This document shows, piece by piece, positions 27,059-35,567 of a stretch of 64,000 nt of DNA (positions within the stretch are counted from its first letter, which is position 1; each line of letters opens with the position of its first letter). The position numbers and the translations under genes were made by a program. Under the pieces are notes generated by a model, which saw nothing but the letters and a program-made list of their open reading frames with translations, had not been told where the DNA came from and made no database searches. The stretch is from J054 sp965221985 (lineage in GTDB: Bacteria; Pseudomonadota; Gammaproteobacteria; Steroidobacterales; GCA-2729495), in contig OZ244928.1 in assembly GCA_965221985.1 (NCBI GenBank), positions 2,542,001 to 2,606,000 on the forward strand. Reading direction: 5' to 3'.

Positions 27059-28567
27059 ATGGCAAGAGACGAGCCTGATTCTACGCCGATGTGCGGTCCC
27101 TTCGATTCGCTGCGTGACTATGTGGCGGCCTTGGATGCGAGCGGCAAACTATTGCGTATTGGCGAGATGGATCAAGACAAATTCGAAGCCACGGGCTTCG
27201 CGTATCGAATGATTCAGGAATTCGGCTGGCATGATGCGCCAGCGTTTCATATCGATCGGGTGAAAGTGGATGGCCGTTGGCTGGAGGGTCCCCTCCTCGG
27301 CAATGTCTATTGCGGTTGGCTGAGCGAGGCCCTGGCTTACGGTGCGTCCAGCGCCGCCGGCTCGCAGCGCGAGTTGTACCGAAGCACCTTCAGGCACTTA
27401 GAAGGCATGCTGGACGCTCAGGGCAAATGGCCACGGCTAGCGCCCGTGGAGATGAATTCTGCAGGCGCAGCCTGTCAGGAGGTTCAGCGATTCGGCGACG
27501 AAATCAATATCCTAGATTTTCCCTGGATTCAGACGAATCCCGCTGATGCCGGCCGCTATATCACGGCAGGCACCGTGTTCATGGAAGATCCCGATATGGG
27601 GCGCAATGTGGGCACCTACCGATGCCAAATCAAAGGTCCCCGAAAAATCGGGGTCAACACGGAGATCGGCCAACACGCTTGGAATTTCCTCATGCGGGCG
27701 AAAAAACGCGGCGCTAAAACCGTGCCCGCGGCGGTGGTGATGGGCGCTGATCCCATCACTTTTGCTTTGGGTACAGGCAAAATGACGGGCTTGGGCGAAG
27801 ATGAGCTGGCAGTCGCCGGTGGCTTACGTGGCCGCCCGGTAGAATTGGTCCGCTGTCAGACCAGTGATTTGTTGGTGCCGGGCCACGCGGAAATTGTCCT
27901 TGAGGGCGACATTTGTCTAACGGAAATGGAGGCAGAAGGTCCCTATGGCGAAGTCTATGGCTACATGGGTCTGGAGAAGCCCGAAAACTTTTTCATGACC
28001 GTGAATGCTGTAACCCATCGACAGCAACCCTGGGTGGTGAACTCCTTTGCCGGGATTACCAAGTTGACTCTGAGCATCCCGCAAATAGTCAGCAACAATC
28101 AGAGTTATCGCAAAATTATTCCAAACTTAGTGGAATTTTATCGGCCCACTGAAACTACCGGCGTTGCTCTAGCCAGTATCAATAAACGCATGCCCGGCGA
28201 AGGCATGACCGCCGGCCAACACATTGCCGCCGCGGATTTATTCGCGAAAATTATCATCGTGGTGGACGGAGATGTCGATGTGCATGACAAGGACCAAGTT
28301 TTTCACGCATTGGGCACCCGTTGGCAGCCTGATCCCGCGAGTCTAATTATTCCGCAAACGCGTGGCATGCCCTTGGATCCAAGTGCTCCCACTCGTTGGT
28401 TGACCAGTAAGGCCATCATCGATGCGACCCGGCAATTGCCCGCCGAGGGTGGCCCGGAGCATTGGCCGCAGGTTTCTCGAGTATTGCTGGATGAACAAAG
28501 TCCCGAAACCCAAGAATTGGTGGCCCGTCGCTGGGCGGAATACTGGCAAGGCTGGGCCGGTAAATGA
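27053..28567 (+). CDS. UbiD-family prenyl-FMN-dependent decarboxylase (first copy)
   Basis: A 504-residue UbiD-type (de)carboxylase for aromatic or alpha,beta-unsaturated acids, using prenylated FMN and K+/Mn2+. The catalytic set can be placed: Arg in NVGTYRCQIKG, and the two Glu of EAEGPYGEVYGY (Glu-x4-Glu, equivalent to E277/E282 of Fdc1). FMN/metal-binding segments such as IGVNTEIGQHAW are conserved. Substrate unknown. AGCAGGAG directly abuts ATG 27053, so the ATG at 27059 is the better-spaced start. No UbiX prenyltransferase is encoded in the window. It is convergent with a riboflavin-kinase-domain protein. Confidence 0.88.
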   Translation: MTMARDEPDSTPMCGPFDSLRDYVAALDASGKLLRIGEMDQDKFEATGFAYRMIQEFGWHDAPAFHIDRVKVDGRWLEGPLLGNVYCGWLSEALAYGASSAAGSQRELYRSTFRHLEGMLDAQGKWPRLAPVEMNSAGAACQEVQRFGDEINILDFPWIQTNPADAGRYITAGTVFMEDPDMGRNVGTYRCQIKGPRKIGVNTEIGQHAWNFLMRAKKRGAKTVPAAVVMGADPITFALGTGKMTGLGEDELAVAGGLRGRPVELVRCQTSDLLVPGHAEIVLEGDICLTEMEAEGPYGEVYGYMGLEKPENFFMTVNAVTHRQQPWVVNSFAGITKLTLSIPQIVSNNQSYRKIIPNLVEFYRPTETTGVALASINKRMPGEGMTAGQHIAAADLFAKIIIVVDGDVDVHDKDQVFHALGTRWQPDPASLIIPQTRGMPLDPSAPTRWLTSKAIIDATRQLPAEGGPEHWPQVSRVLLDEQSPETQELVARRWAEYWQGWAGK

Positions 28568-28622
28568 CCTCGAAACTATAGAAATATAGTCTAATAATCT
28601 ACTGTAAATAAAAGAATTATCA

Positions 28623-29684
28623 TTACCTAGTGCCTGTATTTGTTGCGAGCAGAATATCAGCCCAGGCCTGATTGTTCGCGGCCAGGCGATGGGCACCGGC
28701 CAAGGATAGTGCGGTGGCGTCGGCTGAGCCGGTTAGTACGCCAACGGAAAATACCCCCGCACGGTGGGCTGCCTGAATGTCGATGACCGAGTCGCCCAGG
28801 TAGGCGGCTTCGCCAGGCTCAAGGCCCAGAATCTCGAGGCAGCGTACGATTCCCTCGGGATGCGGTTTCCTTTGAGCAACGTCATTGGCTGTGACAACGA
28901 CTTCGAACTGCTCCAATAGTGCGGAGTGCTGCAAGGCTGAAAATGATTCCCCGGTGGAACCGGTGTAGATGGCCAAGCGTAGCTTGGCCTCACGTAGGAC
29001 CTGCAGGCTGTCAGCAAGCCCGTCAAAGGCACGGACATATTCGTCCATCACATCGGGCCAGTGTTGCATGGTGCCCTCGCGTAAGGCTTGGATCAGGCTG
29101 ACATCCTTGCGTTGTTTTTCAGGCAGCATCATCGCCCAAAACTCCTGGCCGGAATTCAAGGCCTGCTTTATTTGTGCCTGACTGACGCTAATGCCATAGG
29201 GCTTCGCGGCCCTTCCGGCGGCGATGTGGTAGGCATCGACAGAATTCACTAGCGTGCCGTCCACATCAAAGATTACCGCCTTGATGGCGCCCGGCATGAC
29301 TGCGGACAGCTGGAGTGAGTTCCCGTCGCGAAGACTCAATGTATCGCGCAGGCCGACTGCGGAAATGACCTCCACTTGATCTTCTGGATAATCGCTAATC
29401 TCAGGCAGGAGTACCGCGGCCGTGCATTGATCCGCGATGCGCACCGGATAGCAACGGGCGTCGCAGTCCGCGGCACGCTGGGCGGGAATTCGAATACCAG
29501 ATCGTCGTCGCCAGCTTTGCCAGGCTTGTAAATTGGATGATCCGGAGATGCGCAGATTCAATGTGCCCGGATAGGGATCAATACCCAGTGACTGCCTGGT
29601 GTTGGCCCGCACCCAGTCCAACTGCGTGAACGTGGCCGCCCTGCCCTGTCCGGCCGCTACCCTGCCCTCGATATTCAGCCTCAC
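28623..29684 (-). CDS. Fusion of CTP-dependent riboflavin kinase domain (DUF120) and HAD phosphatase
   Basis: A 353-residue two-domain protein. Residues ~1-130 match DUF120, the archaeal riboflavin kinase RibK: GRVAAGQGRAATFTQLDWV, then LGIDPYPGTLNLRI, whose GTLN supplies metal and phosphate ligands. Residues ~134-353 are a HAD hydrolase with all motifs: VIFDVDGTLVNSVD (D140, D142), IYTGSTG, KPHPEG and LGDSVIDIQAA, phosphoglycolate-phosphatase-like. The fusion is unusual to me. Starting from GTG 29684 with AAGGGG 9 nt upstream. UbiD enzymes need prenyl-FMN, so a flavin-phosphorylating protein next to one is suggestive. The HAD substrate is unknown. Confidence 0.8.
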   Translation of the reverse strand: MRLNIEGRVAAGQGRAATFTQLDWVRANTRQSLGIDPYPGTLNLRISGSSNLQAWQSWRRRSGIRIPAQRAADCDARCYPVRIADQCTAAVLLPEISDYPEDQVEVISAVGLRDTLSLRDGNSLQLSAVMPGAIKAVIFDVDGTLVNSVDAYHIAAGRAAKPYGISVSQAQIKQALNSGQEFWAMMLPEKQRKDVSLIQALREGTMQHWPDVMDEYVRAFDGLADSLQVLREAKLRLAIYTGSTGESFSALQHSALLEQFEVVVTANDVAQRKPHPEGIVRCLEILGLEPGEAAYLGDSVIDIQAAHRAGVFSVGVLTGSADATALSLAGAHRLAANNQAWADILLATNTGTR

Positions 29685-29836
29685 GCGGCAATACCCCTTC
29701 TTGCGACCCTTGATTCTGCCTAGCGAACAGGACGCGGCGCAAGCTGCTTCTTGCCGGTGGCCTCACGTATCCTGCGCGGCCCATGGACAGCACAGAATTT
29801 GGTTTCGCCTTTATCGAAGGGCTCGTGGAGGTATCC

Positions 29837-30538
29837 ATGAGCGCCTTGGATTTGGAAGAATGCGCCGGTGCAAACGGCGGGCCGTATCTAGATCTCGTCG
29901 CGGCGAAAGATTCCGCACAATCGGCTGGCTACCTGCGACTGTGGTCAGGAGCTGCGCCCATCGACCGAATGATTCATGTTCGCTTGCAGGGCGATCCCGC
30001 GGACACGCATTTGTTCTTTCTTTTCGGTCGCCGTGAATCAGTCATGCCGCATTTTCACGGCCAGGTGGTTCAATTTGCACCGGATGCATGCGTTTACAAC
30101 GCTGACCTTCTGCCCCGTCTAGACCCGGTGGATCATCCCGCTTACTACGAGTCGGTATTCGGCCCCATTACCAAGCCGTATTGGCAGGCTACTCAGAAAC
30201 CCGAAAACGCTTGCGCAACCGCGCCGGGTAATCCGGCTATCGCGGCCTACTTGTCGCCGTGGAGCATTGGCGCTGGCCGGCCAACTAACGCTGCGGAACT
30301 AAACCGGGTGAGTCCACACATACGCGCATATTTGGATCATTACATAGCACTGACCAAGAGTTTGGATTATCCGGTACCGGATGCGGAGCTGATGCGCAGT
30401 CGTGATGAGCGTCATTTGAATTGTTTTTTCGCTGAGCATTTAGACCGTCGCGCTTGGAAAGGTGTTTATAGCCTAGTCGGCGAAGAGCAAGGACATAGAA
30501 TTCGGGAAATCCTTATTCAAGAACTCGCGCAGTCCTGA
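29837..30538 (+). CDS. Ferredoxin-dependent bilin reductase-like protein (first copy)
   Basis: A 233-residue soluble protein. Residues 62-78 (LFGRRESVMPHFHGQVV) align without gaps to the LFPR...LPIFGADLV stretch of PcyA/PebA-type FDBRs as I recall it. The conserved order continues with NADLLPRLDPVDHPAYYESVFGPI, SPWSIGAGRP, RAYLDHY and the C-terminal DRRAWKGVYSLVGEEQGHRI. The catalytic Asp of FDBRs is Gln76 here, so classical bilin reduction may not occur. ATG 29837 is chosen because GGAGG stands 5 nt upstream; an in-frame ATG at 29783 has none. Family call is inference from pattern, not a search. Confidence 0.5.
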   Translation: MSALDLEECAGANGGPYLDLVAAKDSAQSAGYLRLWSGAAPIDRMIHVRLQGDPADTHLFFLFGRRESVMPHFHGQVVQFAPDACVYNADLLPRLDPVDHPAYYESVFGPITKPYWQATQKPENACATAPGNPAIAAYLSPWSIGAGRPTNAAELNRVSPHIRAYLDHYIALTKSLDYPVPDAELMRSRDERHLNCFFAEHLDRRAWKGVYSLVGEEQGHRIREILIQELAQS

Positions 30539-30568
30539 TTTCGCCGCAGTTTGTTTCCGGAGAGCCTT

Positions 30569-31432
30569 ATGAAAATTGCCATTGTCGGTGCTGCCTACAC
30601 CGGTCTTGCCGCCGCCCAATATCTGAAATCACAAGGCCACAAGATTAGCGTGACCACAACCCGGCAGGAACGTGTTGGCGAACTCGCGGAAGTTGCTGAC
30701 CGCGTTGTCGTTATGCATGGCAGTAACCGGGAAAAAATGCGCGAACTCATTGCCGGGCAGGATATCGTGCTATTGACCATGGCTGGCGGGATTACCGAAA
30801 AAGACGGCAAGCCGTTTATGGATCCAGAACTCTATCGCGATGCCTATGTGGGTACCGCTGAGTCCTTGATTGCTTGTTTGGATGCGGCGCCTAATCTCAA
30901 GCAAATTGTTTTTTGCAGTTCTCTAAACGCCTATGGCGATGCCGGCGGCGCTGAGCACGTGGATGAAGAAACGCCCGCCAACGCCACTTCTCCTTTTGCC
31001 CAGGTCTATATTGAAACCGAAAATTTGCTCGCGACACTGGAAACCGATGAACTCAAGGTTTGCAATTTTCGCACGGGCACGATCTACGGCCCCGGACGCG
31101 GCCAGGCCAGCGAGGCAGCACGCATTGCCGGCCAAAAAATTCCCTTTGACGGCGAATCCGATGCCATGATCGTCCATCGGGACGATGTGGTGGGCGGCAT
31201 TGTCTTCGCCGTCGAGAATCAGCTGTCGGGCCTATATAACTTATTCAACGATGTGAGTGACTCTAAGGCTGAATTTTTTGGCAAGGTCTGTCAGCAAGCG
31301 GGGTTGGAGCCTATTGTGTGGCTTGGGCTGAGCAAGGGACCAAAAGGCGTGACCAATCAGAAAATCAAGGCGGCGGGATTTAAATTTCTGGACCCGCGAT
31401 GGGAGCGTGAGAACGACGATTTGCTGGCCTAG
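30569..31432 (+). CDS. NAD(P)-dependent epimerase/dehydratase-like protein (extended SDR)
   Basis: A 287-residue Rossmann protein. The dinucleotide motif at the N-terminus is IAIVGAAYTGLAAAQYL, and a serine-rich FCSSLNAYGDAGG strand follows. The catalytic Tyr would lie in SPFAQVYIETENLL, but the Lys of YxxxK is Asn, so the site is atypical. NFRTGTIYGPGR is the usual extended-SDR motif. It resembles YeeZ/YeeY-type and related NAD-epimerases. ATG 30569 has GGAGAGCCTT upstream and is preferred to TTG 30551. It follows the FDBR-like gene by 30 bp, so is likely co-transcribed. Confidence 0.75.
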   Translation: MKIAIVGAAYTGLAAAQYLKSQGHKISVTTTRQERVGELAEVADRVVVMHGSNREKMRELIAGQDIVLLTMAGGITEKDGKPFMDPELYRDAYVGTAESLIACLDAAPNLKQIVFCSSLNAYGDAGGAEHVDEETPANATSPFAQVYIETENLLATLETDELKVCNFRTGTIYGPGRGQASEAARIAGQKIPFDGESDAMIVHRDDVVGGIVFAVENQLSGLYNLFNDVSDSKAEFFGKVCQQAGLEPIVWLGLSKGPKGVTNQKIKAAGFKFLDPRWERENDDLLA

Positions 31433-31434
31433 TG

Positions 31435-31746
31435 TTAATTTGGGGTAGCATCGTCGTCGGCCGGTAGCCTGAAACCGCGACGCCCCAGTTCATCTTGTAC
31501 CTGGCGGGCCACCTGATTGCCCCCGGCGGCCAATCGACTAATACCGGATATCAAACCGTCAAATTGCTGGCGAACTTGCACGGATTCCTCCAAGGCTTCC
31601 TGTTGTTGCGCGATGGTTGATCGCAGCGCATCGCGTTGCTGAAGGCGGCCATACAGATCCGCACCGACAAGGCTTAGCAGTAGCACAAGCGTTAGAAGTA
31701 GCGGGATGCCCGGCGAATAATCCCTTGGCTTGTTTGCCATGTTCAT
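31435..31746 (-). CDS. Small single-pass membrane protein with coiled coil
   Basis: 103 residues: a short cytoplasmic N-terminus, one membrane helix (about 13-30, PLLLTLVLLLSLVGAD), then a Gln/Arg-rich heptad region (YGRLQQRDALRSTIAQQQEALEES) and a helical tail. No family recognised. Its start overlaps the stop of the upstream small gene (31743-31746), so the two are translationally coupled. The shared topology suggests a heteromeric membrane complex. Confidence 0.6.
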   Translation of the reverse strand: MNMANKPRDYSPGIPLLLTLVLLLSLVGADLYGRLQQRDALRSTIAQQQEALEESVQVRQQFDGLISGISRLAAGGNQVARQVQDELGRRGFRLPADDDATPN

Positions 31747-32054
31747 TGGCCGGCAGCCTCATCTAATGCGACGGCATCAGCGTCTTCTTTAACGCTAATG
31801 GTAATGCCGTTGTCGGCGAGTAATGCGCGCAAGGCCTTATCCTCGTTCTGCACAGCCGCTTGGGCCAAGATTTGTGCAATCTGATTATTCAAGCCATTGA
31901 TTTGTACACTGCGATTAAGCACAGTCTGATTTTGGTCACGCTCGACTTGGAGGTCTTGATTGCTTCGACCAACCCAGTTAGCGACGCCCCATACTGCGAT
32001 GGCTAGTATGGCCAGCGTGTTCAAACTCCAGTATTCCCAAGATTTCAATCCCAC
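31743..32054 (-). CDS. Small single-pass membrane protein with coiled coil (partner of the downstream gene)
   Basis: Also 103 residues: an N-terminal helix (about 10-29, LNTLAILAIAVWGVANWVG), then a predicted coiled coil (NQDLQVERDQNQTVLNRSVQINGLNNQIAQIL) and an acidic C-terminus. Unknown family. It is the same size and topology as the next gene and overlaps it by 4 bp. Topologically the pair recalls FtsB/FtsL-like or bacterial sensor accessory proteins, but no motif proves this. Confidence 0.6.
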   Translation of the reverse strand: MGLKSWEYWSLNTLAILAIAVWGVANWVGRSNQDLQVERDQNQTVLNRSVQINGLNNQIAQILAQAAVQNEDKALRALLADNGITISVKEDADAVALDEAAGQ

Positions 32055-32243
32055 CCGCTTACTCCGTCAGCTTATTCGGCGATCATAACCCAAGAGCCCT
32101 GCTCTAACCGTCTAGCTCAGAACCGACCACCCATGCAAGGAACGCGCGAAATTCTTGGGCAAGCGCTGAGCTTCAAGTGACAAATTTCGAAGCCGACTGT
32201 GAGCCACGCTGCAGTCACCGTGACTTGCACAACTAGGCGCCCG

Positions 32244-32267
32244 CTATCAGTCCAAATAGGCTGATAG
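32244..32267. repeat. Inverted repeat, possible operator
   Basis: CTATCAG (32244-32250) and CTGATAG (32261-32267) are perfect inverted 7-mers with a 10-bp spacer, about 50 bp upstream of the SDR at 32316. The spacing of about 1.6 helical turns fits a dimeric regulator site, but no regulator gene is nearby. There is no U-run. Confidence 0.35.
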
Positions 32268-32315
32268 GGATCAGCTTAGGTCCGCCTTAGTGACTGCGGA
32301 GAAGGAGCCGTCAGT

Positions 32316-33026
32316 ATGCCGCGAATTCTAATTACCGGTGCTAATCGAGGTCTGGGCTTGGAGTTCACGCGTCAATACTTGGCCGATGGTTGGGACATTA
32401 TCGCCACCTGCCGGGATCCAGGCGCTGCCAACGAGTTGCACACTCTGGCCACCGACAATGCGAATTTTTGCCTCGAAGCATTGGACGTCACTGACCATCA
32501 GGCCATCGACGAGTTGGCGTCGCGCTTGCGCGATACAGCGATCGATGTACTGCTTAACAACGCGGGCATCATTGGTCCAATTCCCATTCCCGAAAATATC
32601 GGCCTGCAACATTTTGGCAGCATCGATTACGGACTCTGGGAACGTGTCATTCGCACCAATACCTTCGCGCCCATCAAAATGGCGGAAGCTTTTCTGCCGC
32701 AGATAAAGGCCAGCACGCAAAAGAAGATTGCCACTTTGTCCAGCACGGTGGGCTCGCTTGTTGAGCGTAATACGCCCGCCATGGCTTACGCGACGAGTAA
32801 GACCGCGCTCAACAAGGCACTGCGCTTGCTGGCTAGTCAGTTACGCGAGCACGGGATCATAGTGGCCATATTTTGCCCCGGCTACGTTCAAACAAGAATG
32901 GACTTCGGCACTGCTGACGTGACGCCTGCGCAAAGCGTCAGCGGCCTGAAAAAACTCATCGAGGGTTCTAGCTTGTCTGATAGCGGCAGTTTCCGGCGAT
33001 TTAACGGCGAAACAGTTGCTTGGTAA
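32316..33026 (+). CDS. Short-chain dehydrogenase/reductase (C-factor/CsgA-like)
   Basis: A 236-residue classical SDR: ITGANRGLGLEF (NAD(P) binding), LLNNAGIIGP, Ser in KIATLSSTVGSL and Tyr-x3-Lys in MAYATSKTALNKA, then PGYVQTRM. The NRGLGLE variant and length are those of the C-factor (CsgA) and carbonyl-reductase-like group. Substrate unknown. Start has GAAGGAG 8 nt upstream. Confidence 0.85.
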   Translation: MPRILITGANRGLGLEFTRQYLADGWDIIATCRDPGAANELHTLATDNANFCLEALDVTDHQAIDELASRLRDTAIDVLLNNAGIIGPIPIPENIGLQHFGSIDYGLWERVIRTNTFAPIKMAEAFLPQIKASTQKKIATLSSTVGSLVERNTPAMAYATSKTALNKALRLLASQLREHGIIVAIFCPGYVQTRMDFGTADVTPAQSVSGLKKLIEGSSLSDSGSFRRFNGETVAW

Positions 33027-33174
33027 AGGCGCGTTGTTATCAGGCGTTTCCAACGGCCCCTCGACAAGTTCAGTGCGATTCTGATCAGAGAGACCCGGTG
33101 CCTTGCATCGAGATCCTTCGCGCTGCTATTGCCTAGCCTAAATTCAAGCATTTACGCCGGTTTGAATCGGCGGG

Positions 33175-33780
33175 CTACACAAGCTCCGGCAAAAAGAATC
33201 TCGCGAGCAAGGATACTTTGGTAATCATCACAAACAGGATATAGACAGTCAGGACCAGCGCTAAAATGCCGCGAATCGCGCCACTCGCCATGCCGTGTTT
33301 CACATTGTCCGCGTTTCGATTACGTGCATAGCGAATGACATCGGGCACAAGGCTAATGCCAGCCATTACCCAAAAGGTAAAATAGGCATCCCAGGCCCAG
33401 GCAGCATTGCGCAGTCCGCCCCAGGATTCGATTAGCATCAAACCCGCCAGTGGAATAATGATGGACGTCGTGCCCGTGACGCCCATGGCCAACTTGCGGA
33501 GCATAGCTCGGGCCCAAATGCCCGTGGCCTCCGGCTGGGTCATGCGCAAACGCATGGCCCAGATATTGCTGAAAAATGTATGTCCGAAAAAAATGAACGC
33601 GGCGAATTCATGCACCACCAAGGTTGCCAGATAAGGGAAAACTTGGGGTACTCGGGCCCAGTCGAAAAACAGTGGCAGCGCCCAGATCACCATGATGATC
33701 ACATAGACGGCGTACCAAAAGTGGCGTTGCGGATCAACGTCCTCGGCTTGACCCGTGGCGGTTTGTGCCCTGTCACTCAA
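33175..33780 (-). CDS. Polytopic membrane protein (CopD/DUF2269-like)
   Basis: About 201 residues with four to five membrane helices: YAVYVIIMVIWALPLFF, the helix LVVHEFAAFIFFGHTFFSNIW with two His, GTTSIIIPLAGLML and ILALVLTVYILFVMI. The His-rich H-x10-H helix pattern recalls the CopD/HemJ-like group of heme- or copper-linked membrane proteins and is shared in spirit with the genes at 48874 and 49637. The frame is open to 33834, but TTG 33780 is preferred because TTAGGAG stands 8 nt upstream. Confidence 0.6.
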   Translation of the reverse strand: MSDRAQTATGQAEDVDPQRHFWYAVYVIIMVIWALPLFFDWARVPQVFPYLATLVVHEFAAFIFFGHTFFSNIWAMRLRMTQPEATGIWARAMLRKLAMGVTGTTSIIIPLAGLMLIESWGGLRNAAWAWDAYFTFWVMAGISLVPDVIRYARNRNADNVKHGMASGAIRGILALVLTVYILFVMITKVSLLARFFLPELV

Positions 33781-33897
33781 GTCTGTATCTCCTAAGGTCG
33801 CTAGCAACACGAGAATCATGCCTGATTGAATCATGGGAGGACGGGCTTGCTCACCCGGCGCGCCAACCGGCGGATAGTTACAGACACTGCGCGCGAT

Positions 33898-35301
33898 TTA
33901 GTCCGGATCGAATATCTTGCCTGGATTCAGGATCCCGAGGGGGTCCAAGCTGGCTTTCAACTGTTTCATCAAGGCAATTTCTGGTGCCGAACGGCAAAAC
34001 CCCAGGTAAGCTTTTTTTTCCAAGCCGATGCCATGTTCCGCGGATACCGATCCGCCCAGCTTCGCCAAGGGTCGGTAGACCATTTCTTCAACTTGCTCTC
34101 GGTCATCGCCCGCCGGCGCTCCTGCTTGTATACCCAAGTGGAGATTGCCATCACCCAAGTGGCCAAACACAAACAAACGGCCATTCGGCCATCGGTCCGT
34201 CAGCTTTGCGCGCAAGCGATCCACGTAGTTCTGCATGTCTCGCAAGGGCAGACTGATGTCAAATACGAACATGGGTTTGAGCTGCATCAAACTGGATACT
34301 TCATCGCGCACCGCCCATAGCGCCAGGCGTTCGGCCTCGGACTTGGCGATCACGGCATCGGTAATCAGGCCGTGCTCAATGGCAGTCTTCAGCATAGTTT
34401 GGATTCGATCAGTGTCGCTATTCTGGTCCACGCCCAGCGACTCGATGAGGGCGTAGAAAGGCTGGCCCGTCTCCAACGCCGGTCGTAGACCGGCCCGCTC
34501 TGTCACGAAGTCATAAAAGTCGCCCCACATGACTTCGAAGGCGCTGAGTTGTCCGCCGAGTTGGCCATCCGCGTGTCCCAAGAATTCAATAATTCCAGGC
34601 GAAAAGCTTTGGCTGCTGACCAGGGCGGTACATTGGCTGAGAGGCGCGGGAACCAGGCGTAAAACGAGTCGCGTGATAATACCCAAGCTGCCTTCAGAGC
34701 CTATGAACAGTTGTTTTAGGTCGAAGCCAGCATTGTTCTTGAGCATGGTATTCATCGACGACAGCACGGTGCCATCGGCCAGGACGACTTCCAAACCCAG
34801 GATGAGCTGGCGAGCCATACCAAAGCGAATGACCCGATTGCCGCCGGCATTGGTGGCCGCATTGCCGCCGATGGTGGCGCTGCCCCGCGCGCCCAGGTCC
34901 AGGGGGAAAAGCAGATCTTGCGCGGCGGCCGCGTCTTGTACTTTTTGTAAGCTTGCTCCGGCTTGTACCGTCAAGCAGCGTTCGACGGGGTCAACATCTT
35001 CAACGGCGGTCAGTCGTTCCATGGATAAGACCAAGTCTCCGGCCTCGGCCCAAGCGCCATCGACGACGCCCGTCAAGCCGCCATGCACCACGACCTTTTG
35101 CTTTCGGTGGTGGCAGATGGACATGACCAAAGACACTTCCGCGGTGGTCGCTGGACGTACCAGTAAGTCCGTGGCGATTGGACGCGGGGGACCCCAAGAA
35201 CCCGCGATACGCGCGTGAACGTCATCGCCCAGCATTATGGCTTCAGGCCCCAGCTTGGCGATCAAAATAGTGGCTAATTCAGGGTCGAAACACTCAAGCA
35301 T
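33898..35301 (-). CDS. FAD-linked oxidase of the GlcD / D-2-hydroxyacid dehydrogenase type
   Basis: A 467-residue two-domain flavoenzyme. The FAD_binding_4 domain (PP-loop type) shows VRPATTAEVSLVM, GGLTGVVDGA, DPVERCLTVQAGASLQKVQ, and the FAD-pyrophosphate segment ARGSATIGGNAATNAGGNRVIRFG, then IGSEGSLGIIT. The C-terminal cap carries the metal-site segment LFVFGHLGDGNLHL and SAEHGIGL. It oxidises a D-2-hydroxy acid and passes electrons to an unidentified acceptor. No iron-sulfur partner (GlcF-like) is adjacent. It stands alone, divergent from the second UbiD. Confidence 0.9.
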   Translation of the reverse strand: MLECFDPELATILIAKLGPEAIMLGDDVHARIAGSWGPPRPIATDLLVRPATTAEVSLVMSICHHRKQKVVVHGGLTGVVDGAWAEAGDLVLSMERLTAVEDVDPVERCLTVQAGASLQKVQDAAAAQDLLFPLDLGARGSATIGGNAATNAGGNRVIRFGMARQLILGLEVVLADGTVLSSMNTMLKNNAGFDLKQLFIGSEGSLGIITRLVLRLVPAPLSQCTALVSSQSFSPGIIEFLGHADGQLGGQLSAFEVMWGDFYDFVTERAGLRPALETGQPFYALIESLGVDQNSDTDRIQTMLKTAIEHGLITDAVIAKSEAERLALWAVRDEVSSLMQLKPMFVFDISLPLRDMQNYVDRLRAKLTDRWPNGRLFVFGHLGDGNLHLGIQAGAPAGDDREQVEEMVYRPLAKLGGSVSAEHGIGLEKKAYLGFCRSAPEIALMKQLKASLDPLGILNPGKIFDPD

Positions 35302-35567
35302 AACCTAGAATAAACTTATATTAATACTAATAAATATTTGTAATACAATAATATTTTATAGTTCTCGGTTGCAATTGCCCACGGTGCAAGCACCACCTCG
35401 ATCATGGCAAGGTCCGCACAAGCCATCCGCCGGGGCGCGATGTCGGCGCGGCCATGGAAGCAACTGCCCCTTGAGTGGTCGCCGCGACGCGCCGCTTTTT
35501 ACTGTCCGCCTCGGCACCATAGAATAGCCCGTCGCTGGCCAATCGGCTTAACACAAGGCAGGAAACC
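35302..35567. other. Divergent intergenic region with an AT-rich block
   Basis: 266 bp between the FAD oxidase (minus) and second UbiD (plus) genes. Positions about 35302-35360 are strongly AT-rich with TATATTAATAC and AATAATATTTTATAG, consistent with a minus-strand promoter. I saw no gene or hairpin. Confidence 0.35.

Noticed and set aside
33120..33175. tRNA-like T-loop GGTTTGAATC
   Set aside because: No acceptor, D- or anticodon stem could be formed around it.
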